NCBI GenBank assembly: GCA_964035545.1
Contig: OZ037765.1
Location: 14,192,698-14,256,697, forward strand
Length of the DNA: 64,000 nt
Direction: 5' to 3'
Source of the DNA: Bugula neritina
Taxonomy: Eukaryota; Bryozoa; Gymnolaemata; Cheilostomatida; Bugulidae
Below are positions 38,838-59,287 of this stretch, piece by piece. The notes under the pieces were generated by a model. It ran no database searches. It was not told where the DNA came from and worked only from the letters and a program-made list of their open reading frames with translations. The translations under genes and the position numbers were made by a program. Within the stretch, counting starts at the first letter, position 1. Each line of letters opens with the position of its first letter.

Positions 38838-39104
38838 CTATATTCTTGTTGCAGACTGTTCTGAAAATTCAACTTTTACAGATCTTTTGAAAATTGACTT
38901 AGCATTTCTTATTTCCTCTGCCTCCTTGGATGTAAAAGGTGGCAGTGCTGCAAGTTTATGAGCCATTAACGAGTGTGCGTCAAAGTTCTTGGTCTGCTTG
39001 GGTGCAATAGCTCGAGCATATATGACTTCAGTATCGTACACAGTGGTATTAAAAACCTTGATGTGCTTTTGAGATGATACTATTGTCTTTACTTTAGATG
39101 ACAT
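38838..39104 (-). pseudogene. Repeat-associated ORF fragment (unknown family)
   Basis: This 88-codon minus frame contains VYDTEVIYARAIAPKQ, then FDAHSLMAHKLAALP, then IRNAKSIFKRSVKVE. From memory, similar V-x-D-T-E-x-I-x-x-R-x-I, L-x-x-H-E-L-A-P-x-P-T, K-x-x-L-K-x-x-x-K-V-E-x-S blocks occur in unnamed high-copy repeat proteins of marine invertebrates. It abuts the non-LTR remnant but the frame differs in character. Function is unknown and it is probably a mobile-element remnant. Confidence 0.4.
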
Positions 39105-40033
39105 AGATTTATTTAACCCACTTTAAATTCTTGCATAGCTGCTTTACCTATAGCGAAAATATTGTCAATAATAATTTCTGAATAACTGATGACTTTCTAT
39201 GTTTCAATATTGGCAGAGCAACTGGGTGGCATTCTTCTTAGAGTGGATCATTGCAGAGTTCAATCTTCTTTTTAACACACTTCCTCTTTTTTGAATCAGA
39301 TTAGATTATTGATTGCCTCTCTTCCTGATGAGTAGTGGAAGCATTTATTTCAGACTTATCTCTGGTGTCATTAAAGCGTTACTGTATCTTGTTGCATGCA
39401 GAAGTGCTGTACATAATGGACAAGATATGAACGGCTGAATGCTGCCAGACTGAGAATTTCCAGCTGTTTTTTATTGAAATTGGCCTACCTTTTTCCCATA
39501 ACTTAGATGTTTGGTAGTGTTTATTCTCCATTGAAATTTTCAAAAAAATGTTTTTTTTATAACTAAATTGGTTCTACTTGTTTTTCAGCTGGTAATCTTT
39601 TTCATCTGCACATTTCAAAAGCCTTGTCTAGATTTAGTGTCTAAAATCTCAACTAGTTTCTTACCGGTAATATCACTTTTGGTGGCCAAAATGAGGGGTA
39701 CATAGTCTGAAAGTTGTACAGTACTGCTTTAAGATGAAAGTCAGTACTAAATTATTCAACCATTCTGCTGTCTTGATTGCAAGTGAGTAACGAGTGTGTC
39801 TTAACTACAAGGTTTACTCATGGTTCTCAGTAGTCATCAAGCTTCTATACTATTTTTTCATAGTCAGTCTTGTCAGTATTAGATGTCCTTGTGAAAAAGT
39901 TGTTGATTAGTTTTTTTTTCTACTTATAATATGTGGCGTAAAACCGTCTTCGCTTTGCTCTCAACAGTGTCCGTTGATGCTGCAACTAAGGAGGTTTGTT
40001 GTAAACTTTCTGTAGTGTTGAGTTTACTCAGTA

Positions 40034-40104
40034 GCCCTTGTGGTGTTATGGTTAGCACGCCCGCTCGCAAGCTGGAGGTCTCAGGTTTGAATCTTAGTTG
40101 CGCA
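40034..40104 (+). repeat. tRNA-derived SINE head, copy 1
   Basis: GTGGTGTTATGGTTAGCACG resembles a tRNA D arm/A box, and GGTTTGAATCTTAG is a B-box variant. The same layout recurs at 40256-40326 with similar flanks (CAGTAGCCC against CAGTAGTCC). Confidence 0.6.
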
Positions 40105-40255
40105 ATTATTTTTCAAGCTATTTCGCCCTTTAATGAAGTGGAGTAGTACTCCGAAGGATTTGAGCGGCCAGAGGAGCCTAAGACTGACGGAGTACTAGAG
40201 AGGCCAGTGGAGTTCTTGGGAACTGGATGGGATGCAACGTTGGTATTACCCAGTA

Positions 40256-40326
40256 GTCCCCGTAGTGTAACAGTTAGCACACCTGCTTGCTAGCTGCAGG
40301 TCTCGGGCTCAAATCCCAGTGGGGAC
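40256..40326 (+). repeat. tRNA-derived SINE head, copy 2, near-cloverleaf
   Basis: A 71-nt segment has a 7-bp acceptor-like stem (GTCCCCG with TGGGGAC), a D stem (GTGT with GCAC), an anticodon-like stem CCTGC/GCAGG with a 9-nt loop, and a weak T arm around GGGCTCAAATCCC. The enlarged anticodon loop and poor T stem argue for a SINE/pseudo-tRNA and against a working tRNA gene. Between the two heads lies a body with internal near-repeats (GAGCGGCCAGAGGAG and GAGAGGCCAGTGGAG). Confidence 0.6.
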
Positions 40327-40579
40327 AGTTGTTTTTTGCTTCTCTCCAGTGAATCAAATCCATCTGATGCTAGATATTGGACGTTATTTCATTGTTTGCC
40401 AGTTCATGTAAAATTAACCTTAAGCTTTGAGTGCCATACTTATTTGTTGATGTATATTGGTTATGTTTGAGAGTTTTGGATAACAAAGGCTTATGAGTTG
40501 AAAGGCAATAAATAAAATAGAATAAAGTAAAATAAAATACATATATAATAAATGTGTATTGTTGCCGAACAAGGAAAAC

Positions 40580-40650
40580 ATTGTGTGTGCACGTGTGTGT
40601 GTGGCGTGTGTGTGTGGCGTGTGTGTGCGCGTTTGTGTGCGTGTGCACTG
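40580..40650. repeat. (TG)n-rich microsatellite
   Basis: GT/GC-rich simple sequence with GTGTGTGTGGC units, giving spurious Cys/Val and His/Thr frames. Confidence 0.9.
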
Positions 40651-41311
40651 TACATGCATGTCAGGATGTATGCAACAACTTGCAAGTACTTGTTTAAGAT
40701 ATTGCATGCATGGAATAGAAATTAGTAAATACCTGGTAGTCAGCAAGTTCGACAAAAATTAATTTGGTGCTGTAGTTCTAGCTATACTAAATTCATACTT
40801 ATCTATTACTAATTAGTAACATTAAATTAATTATTTAATATAGTTGGAATGGCAACTAATTTTGCTAGTGGATAATTTTTTAATAACATTGAAACTTAGC
40901 TAGCTGTTTTAATTTGCTTTGAGTGATTTCAATTCAAGTACTTTTGGATTATTTATATTCATAAGATTTGTCTCCATACTCAATATATAGGTTTCAAGAG
41001 CTAAATTAGGTGATTTCGGATTTTGATTTGCAGTTGGTCATTGAAAGTCGTTAAGTCAATGCTTTCAGTAAGTCAACTTGACTGAAAGTATTCCATTTAC
41101 TAAAGTAAATGTTACTGAACATAATTCTGCTCAGCAGCAATTATTGTTTAGTTACTACTATAAGTGTCAACATCATTATGAGTATTGCCAGATTCATGTA
41201 ATTTACCTCGATTGGTTTGGACTAGTGTAGGTTAAAAACTTTTACAGGTTTGTTTATTTTGATGAGCATTTCAATTTGTATTTGTCATAGTATACATAGT
41301 ATTCAACACCA

Positions 41312-41685
<374 letters not shown>

Positions 41686-41719
41686 TTATAATCAAATTGC
41701 TAGCTCGTAAAGATATATT

Positions 41720-41720
<1 letters not shown>

Positions 41721-41807
<87 letters not shown>
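41721..41807. repeat. (AT)n microsatellite
   Basis: An alternating AT tract on the far side of the palindrome. Confidence 0.95.
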
Positions 41808-41813
<6 letters not shown>

Positions 41814-43264
41814 CTGTATGTGTACACATTAGCTATGGGTTTTAGTTATTTTTATAGACATGGCTTCTAACACTTGGTAAGAATATTATGAATATAATAA
41901 CTCATGCTGTGATTGGGTATATAAAATGTGCAATTAGCAGTGTAGTATGTGAGCCAATGTGCAGTGTTTAATGCTTATATAGCAAGCTTGATAAAGTTTT
42001 GTTTTCTTGAATTTTAACAGCTAATAGTAGAGCTTTATATTTATAGTTTGTAATAATTTTACTGCTAACATCGTTTATAGCTGTCTGGCTGAGTAGAAAA
42101 TAGTTTTCATTTAGATTAGATTAATAGGTCGAACAGTAAGAGTTGATGGTAATTTATTTAACGCGTTTTAGATGGTGAGCTAAGGTTTAAAGGTTCAAAC
42201 TTTATACTTAGTGTAGCTTTGCAGATTGCTCAGGACAAAAATTGTTTGGTAATTTATAGTTGACCTTATAACTTACGTTTGAATTGTGTGTATCTTGTCA
42301 CATATAACAACGTAGTATGTGTGTAATTACTGAATAAACTAAAGAATTATAACTACCACCTCATTTTTACAACTGGATGATACTGTGATATGTTTCTAAA
42401 GACAAATTTTTTCTAATTGGTATATAATTGATCCTTAGATTTATTTTATTGATAGAAATGGAAAAAACAATTTTCAAAGAGCACACTAAGAACTTGTTTT
42501 TTATTGTACTACAAATTGAAAAATTTTTTGTTAATTTATGAGCTTTTCAATATGTATAGAGCAATATAGGAATAGCTGCAGTTTGTTTTCGGGCATCACC
42601 TATAATTACTCCTCCATAAAATTTTTATAAAGTATATGTATATATTAGTTAATCATTTTAAACTTTTCATGAAATTTGTTTCTCTTATACTCAACTAACA
42701 GGTTTAAAGATGACAAGCTCATGTTTGCTAACATGTTGCACTTGACTCGATATGAATAAATTACTTTCATGTTAAAAGTTCTACACGCAAAACATACACG
42801 AGTAATTAAAATGTAAATAAGAAAAATGAAAAAAACTATTTTTGAGCAAAATTGAATGATGAAATTCTCTTAATTTATCAAGTTTTTCATAAACATGGCT
42901 TGTTGGAACACTTGCTGTTCAGCGATTTAGCATAACTTATATTTTTTGGTTTCTCATACAGCTAATTTTTTTACCGACTATGAATAGTAAATCTTAACAA
43001 TTAAAAATACTGCTATCAAAGTCGAATACTTATAACCTGCAGTTTATTATTGTCGCAGGTAATTTATGAAGAAATAATGCAGCATCAGTCTTCAGAGTTA
43101 TTCGGTTGCTAAAATATCACAACTGTGTATTATTTTGAGGTTATTAAACATCTTCCTGGATGGCACTTAGTTGGTAGCACAACACTTATTTATAGGACTT
43201 GGTTACTTTAACCATTGATATTAATAGGTCATCTGGTAATGATTGGTACGTTCAATACGACGAT
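41808..43264. other. AT-rich DNA upstream of TTLL1
   Basis: No gene or clear repeat recognised. It probably holds the 5' UTR and promoter of TTLL1, but no motif stands out. Confidence 0.5.
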
Positions 43265-51713
<8,449 letters not shown>

Positions 51714-51738
51714 TTCTAGATCTTTCTATTCATTTAGC

Positions 51739-51740
<2 letters not shown>

Positions 51741-51816
<76 letters not shown>
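51741..51816. repeat. (TA)n microsatellite in TTLL1 3' region
   Basis: An alternating AT tract begins 28 bases past the TTLL1 stop codon, followed by TATACATA-type repeats to about 51875. It is probably transcribed as 3' UTR. Confidence 0.95.
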
Positions 51817-51819
<3 letters not shown>

Positions 51820-52216
51820 ACATATTATATATACATATTATATATACATATATGTATATACATATATGTATATATACTATTTGTTGTATAATCTTTACTT
51901 TTAATTTGCCTTTGGAGACCACTTTTTTATTAACTATGGTGTGTGAGGCTGAAAACTTAATAACAGTAGCAACAATGTTATATTTATTTTATTCAGCTTT
52001 AAAAACAATTATAATTGGCAATTAAATTGCAACTGCATATATTTTTCATTAATTCATTGCATATAGTATTGGTGTCATGTAATATTTCATGTAGCAAGCA
52101 ATATGTGTTTATATGATGGTACAATGGTTAACTTATTTATTTATTTATTTGGCAACAATATACATTTTTTATTTTTGTATCAGTTGGAAAATTAGCTAAT
52201 ATACCTGAAGTGGTTA

Positions 52217-52222
52217 ATAAAA
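52217..52222 (+). terminator. Possible TTLL1 polyadenylation signal
   Basis: An AATAAA hexamer lies about 500 bases past the stop. This is a weak assignment because of base composition. Confidence 0.25.
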
Positions 52223-52473
52223 CCATAATCGAGTCAGAAAATAGTCCAATTCTGGAGTCAATTTGAAATCAAGTTATGGCATTTCAACTGAAGTCGACAT
52301 GAAGAGAATAGTGTACTGTGTTATTGTTGATGTAGTTCTACTCAGAAAGACACAGCAAACAATATTTACAAAAATAGTTTGATTTAAAAGTACATATTTG
52401 AAAATACTTGTTGGTATGAAGTAGGCTTGCTAAAGCCAAAAAAATTATTTTGTGACTGTTTGTAGATACATAC

Positions 52474-52504
52474 ACACACGCATGCACGCACGCACACACA
52501 CACA
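52474..52504. repeat. (CA)n microsatellite
   Basis: A short CA/CGCA repeat between the convergent TTLL1 and FRRS1-like genes. Confidence 0.85.
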
Positions 52505-52556
52505 GGCGTATGTGTGTAGTTCTTACTATGAATGTATATATGTATAGTTTATTTAA

Positions 52557-55500
52557 CTAAAATTCTCTCCATAACACAGTGAGAAATGACGCCAACAATA
52601 TTAGCATTGTCATTACATAAACAACAAACAAAGCTGTTGACTTTGTGTGAGGAGCTGAGTGCGGTGATCTTCTGCTTGTGTCATCAAAACCCATACTGTC
52701 GTATAGCGGAACTCCTTGGTCATCATTCTTTCTAATTTGCTGTGCATCTACATACAATAAAGCCAAGGTGATGCAGAAATAAAGAAAACATTTTTTGCAA
52801 TGTTGCAGACAACTTACTTAGCAGGCTTTCATTCTATTGTTAATAATAATTGTACAGTAGCTGCATCCCTTGCTTTCACCTTTTCATCAGACTGTTTAGG
52901 AAATTCTGGTTCATATGTAGTTCACAATGTGATGCATTAAATGATGAATTGGGAGAGTTTTTCTTACAAAATATGTGTTTCATTGATAAGTACAAATGTG
53001 TTTAGGGTCACTCAAATGAAGGACTGAATAGGTTGAACAAAACTTAGATGAATAAACTTTAACTCACTCTCATCTCCCCCCCCCCCCCCCGCTCATGAAA
53101 ATAGTGATAAATTCTATTACTAATGAAACGTAGCAGTAAGGTACTAAACTACTATTTTCAAAGGGGATAGACTGTTGCCTCACTCATCTGATCTTTATAA
53201 GCTCAGTCTAATCAGCTAAACTCTAAAATACACTCTTGTTGATTTAGCTTTAACCGAAACTTTCATAGTGCTTATTGGGAATGCAACCCCATGCGGAGAA
53301 ACATAAAGATGGTGTAACAATATCACTTTACAATGATCTTCAGAGCATCATAATTTTCTAGGCAGTAGGTACTTTGACATGTCTAATAAGATTGGAATTT
53401 AGTTGCTTTGCTGCAATACTAACTTTAATGTAGAAATACAGCACCCAGGTAATATTTTAGTCTGTGTTCCTTGATATGAAAACTGGTAAAGTTAGACTCC
53501 CATAACAAATGCATGCACCCTCATACTCATACAATAAAGTAATAGGTTTCACTAAGGATACTGAGTTCCTTAGTTTCACCTCTTCCTGAAAATGTTTTCC
53601 CTTTGGATATTTAACTTACTACTCTACTTTAGAAGCTTTGGGTTATTATCGTGTGAAATAGGTAAGGTTAGTTTTTATGACTATAGTAATGCACATCCTT
53701 ATGTCCAATACAAAGATATAATTAGTAGTGTTGACTGTTAAGGCTTAGAATACAGCAGCTGTTTTATATACATAATGTAGTATAGATGAGTAATTTATGC
53801 TGTATCACAAATCTCCTAAAATTTTCATCCGTTTTCATACCAACCTTCAAAATCTCGTGGTGCTGTACATCGTTTCCTGATTTCTAGCACAAATATAGCA
53901 AATATCTGAAAACCAAATAGACCACCAACTATTCCTTTACCAGCCGTTTTCATGGTCTCACTCATGTAGTGAATGTTTGCTCCAATCATCATTGTAGCAG
54001 CCGCCAAAACATAGACTACAATGGCGGTTAACCTGTGCATGAGGTTGAAGGCTATTCGTTTTGTTCCAGCATCACCATCTGGTCTGGCTAGCCCCATAAT
54101 TACCTGCACCACTGTAAGAATCATCACTGCAACGCCACAGCCAGCGTGAAGCAGTTCTTTCTGTAATTTGTAAAAGAATTAATAAGCATTTATAAACTAA
54201 TTTTAAATGTATATCCTTAGGTAAAGTTAGTTGAACTTTTAAATTCTAACAGGAAAAAACATTAGTAAAGGCAACAAAAGGTAAAAACTTTTTAACATTG
54301 TAAATTTGAGACTCAGTTCTATGGTTTCTTGTGGAGAATTTTAATACATGGAGTTCAGGAACAGCATAGTTTATATAAGTATACCATCAAAGTATTCACC
54401 TTCAAAACGCTTCACAAGCATTTTCGAGAATGTGAAAAATAAATTGCTAGATTACTATTGAACTTTTTGTTTTTGCCAGAAACATCAAGCATGGTTTGCA
54501 CAAACATAGCAGCAGTTGGTACAAGTCCTACATAGTTCATTACCTTTTCAAGTCCCATCACTCGTATGTATATGCTAATAAATCCAGCTGATGTAAACAG
54601 CGCTGCCAATAACGCTAACCATTTGTGTATCTGCAACACAGCAGCAGCACAGTTTAGTTTACAAAAAATATGTTTTTATTTCACAAACACTAAAACTTGA
54701 AGCCTTCTGAACAGCTACTTTTAATATGAGCAAAGGAGTCAACATTTTGATGTGGTTCTTTCATAGCCATGTGTCCACAGCCTATACTTGGTATGAGCTG
54801 CTCAAGTTTTATATTGCGATGTTTTCCTCTATAGGTTTTCATGCGAGGTTCCTTATATTTTTACGATTTGACTTGAAAGTCCATGCTTGCTTTCTATACA
54901 AGCCTTTCAAGAAAATATTTGTACAGCGGTGCACAACAGTAAAGATTTTCTGCTTTGACCAAACCAAATTCAAAGTTAACAATATGTCAGATCTTAACTA
55001 GAAGGTTTAGTTTGACTATTTGCATGCATTATACTTGCCTGAAACTGGAACCAGCTTACCTGAAACCAAGCCTTGGCACCACAGATCATATCACTAGTAC
55101 TAATGAATCCATCTTTATAATATCTAGAGATGATTATTGCAATCGATATAACTCCAGACCAGGCTAGGACCATGAATGTTGCTAAAATCAATGATTTAAT
55201 ATGTATAGTATAGCTATAGTTATTATAGCTATAGTTATTAACTAATTGATAGCTAGTTATCTTTTAGACTAAAGTGTGGGCATTTGAAATTTATGGTAAC
55301 ATAGAGTTATTAACACTATGAAACAAAGTTAAAAATATTATAATAGGGTATAATGTTATCTATATTTCAATAACTGCTTTGTTTAACTTATGTCTATAAG
55401 AGGTAAGTTGAGTAAACCCTAACTTTCTCTCTTATTGCAATGTTAGACACTCGAAAGGGCTGAAACACCATGATAAATTATTTTCCTTTGTTGAAAAAGA

Positions 55501-58500
55501 TAAAGAATTTATATTCAGCCTACCATGTAGTTTTACTGTGTCATGTAAGTAATAAAACTTAGTTCGACTTTTCTTGTTGAAAGCAACTTTAGACTGAGAT
55601 ACCATTGGCAGTTGAATATGTTTAAGGACAGTCTCCTTGGCACCTGAAACATGACACAGTGTAGTAATATTTCCCCAACAAGCTAGCTTAAGTCTCTACA
55701 GTTTGATTGTAAGTTGTCTCACCTTCATATGGCACTCCCCATGTTAGGTAGATATAATGCTCAGCCATTTGTAAACTGTGAGTGTAGTCAACAATGAAGT
55801 TGGCCAGCCCTTTGTGCCCATAGTATGTGAAGTTCCCTTTCAATTTCCTAGTAAACTCACAAGAAATGGCTCCGTCAACTGACTGAATTGCTATGTCAAA
55901 TACTTCATCCTATAAGAAGCTATCTGCATTGGCGTCTCACAAAGTTAAAGTTTACAAAGTTACAAACAAGAGGAGAGTAAGATTTACTGTTATATAAACC
56001 GAATTTTTCTTAGTGTTGCTACTGTATACATTATAATTGCTACACATTGCAACTTGCCTTATAATTCATAGCGCATCCTTTAGCACTGTAATCACGTTAT
56101 TATACACGCGCACTGTGAATCTACACAACACCTAAATATCTGTACAATATATGGTACACTTACTGACTGTACTTTGATGTTGTAGTATGCTGGGTTGTAA
56201 CCATGGGCAAAGTCTAAAGCACCTGCTATGTCCATGCATATGAATGTCTCATCATGTGTCTATATCGAAATACAACAATTGCCCAGCTTTTCTTCTTTCA
56301 ATATAGCAATATCTTATGACCCTGTATGATATTTCTACTGCCATTTATATCTATAATGGTTCATATCTACAGGCCAGATTAGAGATGAGTTCGCACATTT
56401 CCACAAGTTGCAGATTCACATGACTTCTCCATAATTAATTATTTTGTGCTGTGTTATTGTCACAAATATTATATTAAATGATGCAAATTTTATAAAGTTG
56501 AAAAACATAAGTTTTAAAGAAATAAATTCATCAGTTTTAATAAACTTCTGGTTCATTTTGTTGTGAATTAATGTAACTATTATCAACAACTTTCTTCATT
56601 GAGAAAAATTTCATTTCATTTCTTTCACTTCAAACTGCTTATGCTATAACTATTTTACTGTAAAATTTCAGTTTCTCTTTGCCATGTTTCTCTCAAAAAG
56701 ACGAGGTGGGTTACTATTTAGTTTTTCTTGTCTTGTAGCTATCTACTGCATCTAACTAAAGGGCACAGAATATTGTTTTAATAATGCTAACTGACCTGTC
56801 TGTATCTCATATAAAACCTACCATTTTTTGATCACTGGAGATCCCCATTCCAACGTAAGATTGTAAGCTTTTAGCTTGCTTATTCAACAGTCTGAATCGT
56901 ATTCCACCGACAACAGGGAAATAGGAGATAGCAAAATTGCAATCATCTGCTGAGCAATCTTTAGGGTGAGTAACACATCCACTTTCAGTGCCACATTTAT
57001 CCAAATTCAGTTGCGGCATGAAATCACCAGTTTCAGTCTGGAATAAACAAGCACAAAATACATTGTCACTAAGGATTTGGTGCCTGAACAATCCCTTTCT
57101 CGTGCAAGCATATAGTTTAAATATACTCATACTGCATGGTTAAAATGAAGGATAACATACCTCTAAATATATTTAATATTCTGCAATACTGACCTGTAAA
57201 GGCTGTACAACGACATTAGGCTGAGCTGAGAATTTTGCTGTCAGTACTGCTGTGTGATTCACCCAGAACTTGGTGAAATGCTTAACCACTGTTGCACTAA
57301 AGATTAAATCACCAACAGAAACTTCAGGTGCCTTCCAAGTAAATATAACTTGTCTTGTCTTAGTAAACTTCTTGCCATGAGAAACGCAGTTCTAGATGAG
57401 ACAGAAAGCTCAAACAATAGCTATAACTGCAAATCATTAAGTTGGCATTTGTCTATAAACACTAACATGCAGTCACTCTTACTCTATTCATTTTATTTTA
57501 CAATATTTCTTGAGCTTTGTACTATTGGTAATAACAATATGATACACACAGCTGAGCTGCAATTTTAGTAAAATAATATAGCAACTTATATTAATGGAAA
57601 ACTGCAAGAAAGTATATGTAGGCATTTTAAAATAACCTGTATATAATTGATACTGGCGGATTTTCAAATGTAAAACGTTGTAAAGTTGGGATAAAATAAC
57701 AAAGACAAGCTTTATATTATTCATTAGGCATTGAATCAACATCATTATGCGTGAAATGCTAATTTGTGATTATTTCCAAACTTGTTATATAGTGAAATAA
57801 AGCTCAAGAAGTCACCTAATAAATAATTTTTACTGCCTAATTTAGTGAATTTGATTGGGCAAGCTGTCTGCATAAAAATTCTTATAAATACTTTCTTTCG
57901 ATGACAAATCCATCAGTGAGACTATCTAATGCAAGTAACTGGTTTATACAGCACTATCTCACAAGTTTGAGTGACTTACAGTAACATTGCTATAGTATAT
58001 GTAGGGCGAAGAATGTTGTGGATAAGTGAGAAATTCACCAAAGAGCTGGTCCCATCTACCGAAAGTGCTGTGAGCTGCTATTTGGAAACCTTTAATCTTG
58101 TCGGTTGTAGTGCTAGTAATGGTTACTAAAATTAACCAAATATAATTCTATAGCATTTGATACTATAATTATTGTATATCTTTGGTTGTTTAACAAGTTT
58201 CTTTTTTTTTGTGGGGTTGTGCTTTTCTATTAATTGGCCATTTTAATTCAAGAAGCACAAATGAGTAGCAGAAAAAGAAATTTTTGAAACTGCTAAAATT
58301 CGCACAATTCTCTAAAACTGCAGTTTAATTAACTAGTTTTACAAACTTACTATATAAATGTATTTTAGATGCAGGTGTATAGCAAGTTTACAACATTGTT
58401 TCCTAGCTGCAGCAGATAACATTGATAGTCAATGTGCTAGAAAGCTCACAACTATAGCAGCTCACAACAGACCTGTTATAATGTCACCAGGACTGTACTC

Positions 58501-59287
58501 TGTAGCTGATAGACTTAGTCTAAAAGGTGTTGGTTTTTTTAACCTGAATGTCCCACCATGATGAGGGTATGGATCATTACAAATACTCAGAGGCCCTCCA
58601 GTAGGATAGGCTTCCAGTACTCCTGAAATTATTAGCCTATAAATATTATCGGTATACCTACTAAATGGAGTTAAACATGTAATTCATAAACTACTTGTGT
58701 TGTCTCAAGTTACTCTCATTATAATATTCCTTTGAAGTTTAATATTATGCGTTGACTTTATTTTCTAGCCAGGGGCAAATTTATAGCTGATAAATTAGCT
58801 TATATCAATTTATTTACTAATGCTTCTCTTCAATTTCACTATTGAGCAAAATTTAGCATAATAAAGGCTTTCAAATTCAACCTACCTGTTTTCAATAACT
58901 TTTAAGCCTTGCAGGACAATTTTGATAAAGATAAAGGGTCCAACTAGTCTATTTCAATTTATGATTATATATATTGGTAGCTTAATTATAATAATGACAA
59001 GACCACATATATAGTAAAAAGAACAGAGCAAAATATTATATACAACATTACCATACGAAACATATGTTCAGTTATTATATAGTAGGTTAAAATAGTATTG
59101 TACACAAATTTGGTTATAAATGAGATAACAATACATACACATGTATTTAATTACATAGTATGAAATATGCACAAACACAAATAATATTTTCTTAGTTTTT
59201 ATTTAAAACTAAAGAGCTTGCAGTCTTACCCTCCTGTAGTGCAACTAAAACAAGCAGAAAAAAGGCTTGCCATGTAATGCTTGCCAT
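52557..59287 (-). CDS. FRRS1-like reeler/DOMON/cytochrome b561 protein (copy A)
   Basis: Exons in transcript order: 59230-59287, 58473-58622, 57980-58125, 57194-57391, 56822-57037, 56164-56259, 55723-55909, 55524-55643, 55060-55181, 54544-54630, 53845-54160, 52557-52747. Phases are continuous, giving 628 residues; human FRRS1 is 592. It starts with a signal peptide (MASITWQAFFLLVLVAL). The reeler domain (about 22-160) begins YPTGGPLSIC and includes VIFTWKAPE. The DOMON domain (about 200-345) has YVGMGISSDQKM. The cytochrome b561 domain (about 388-560) carries the four expected histidines (KLHG, QIHKW, LLHAG, LMHR). A final exon adds an acidic linker and one more membrane segment. Family knowledge: such proteins move electrons across membranes and reduce ferric iron or other acceptors. 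An AATAAA lies just after the stop (minus strand, near 52550). Activity is inferred. Confidence 0.93.
53076..53090. repeat. Poly-C tract
   Basis: A run of 15 C residues in the last intron of the FRRS1-like gene A. Confidence 0.95.

Noticed and set aside
40256-40326. Functional tRNA gene
   Set aside because: The anticodon loop has 9 bases and the T stem is poor; a second similar decayed copy lies nearby, so a SINE head is more likely.
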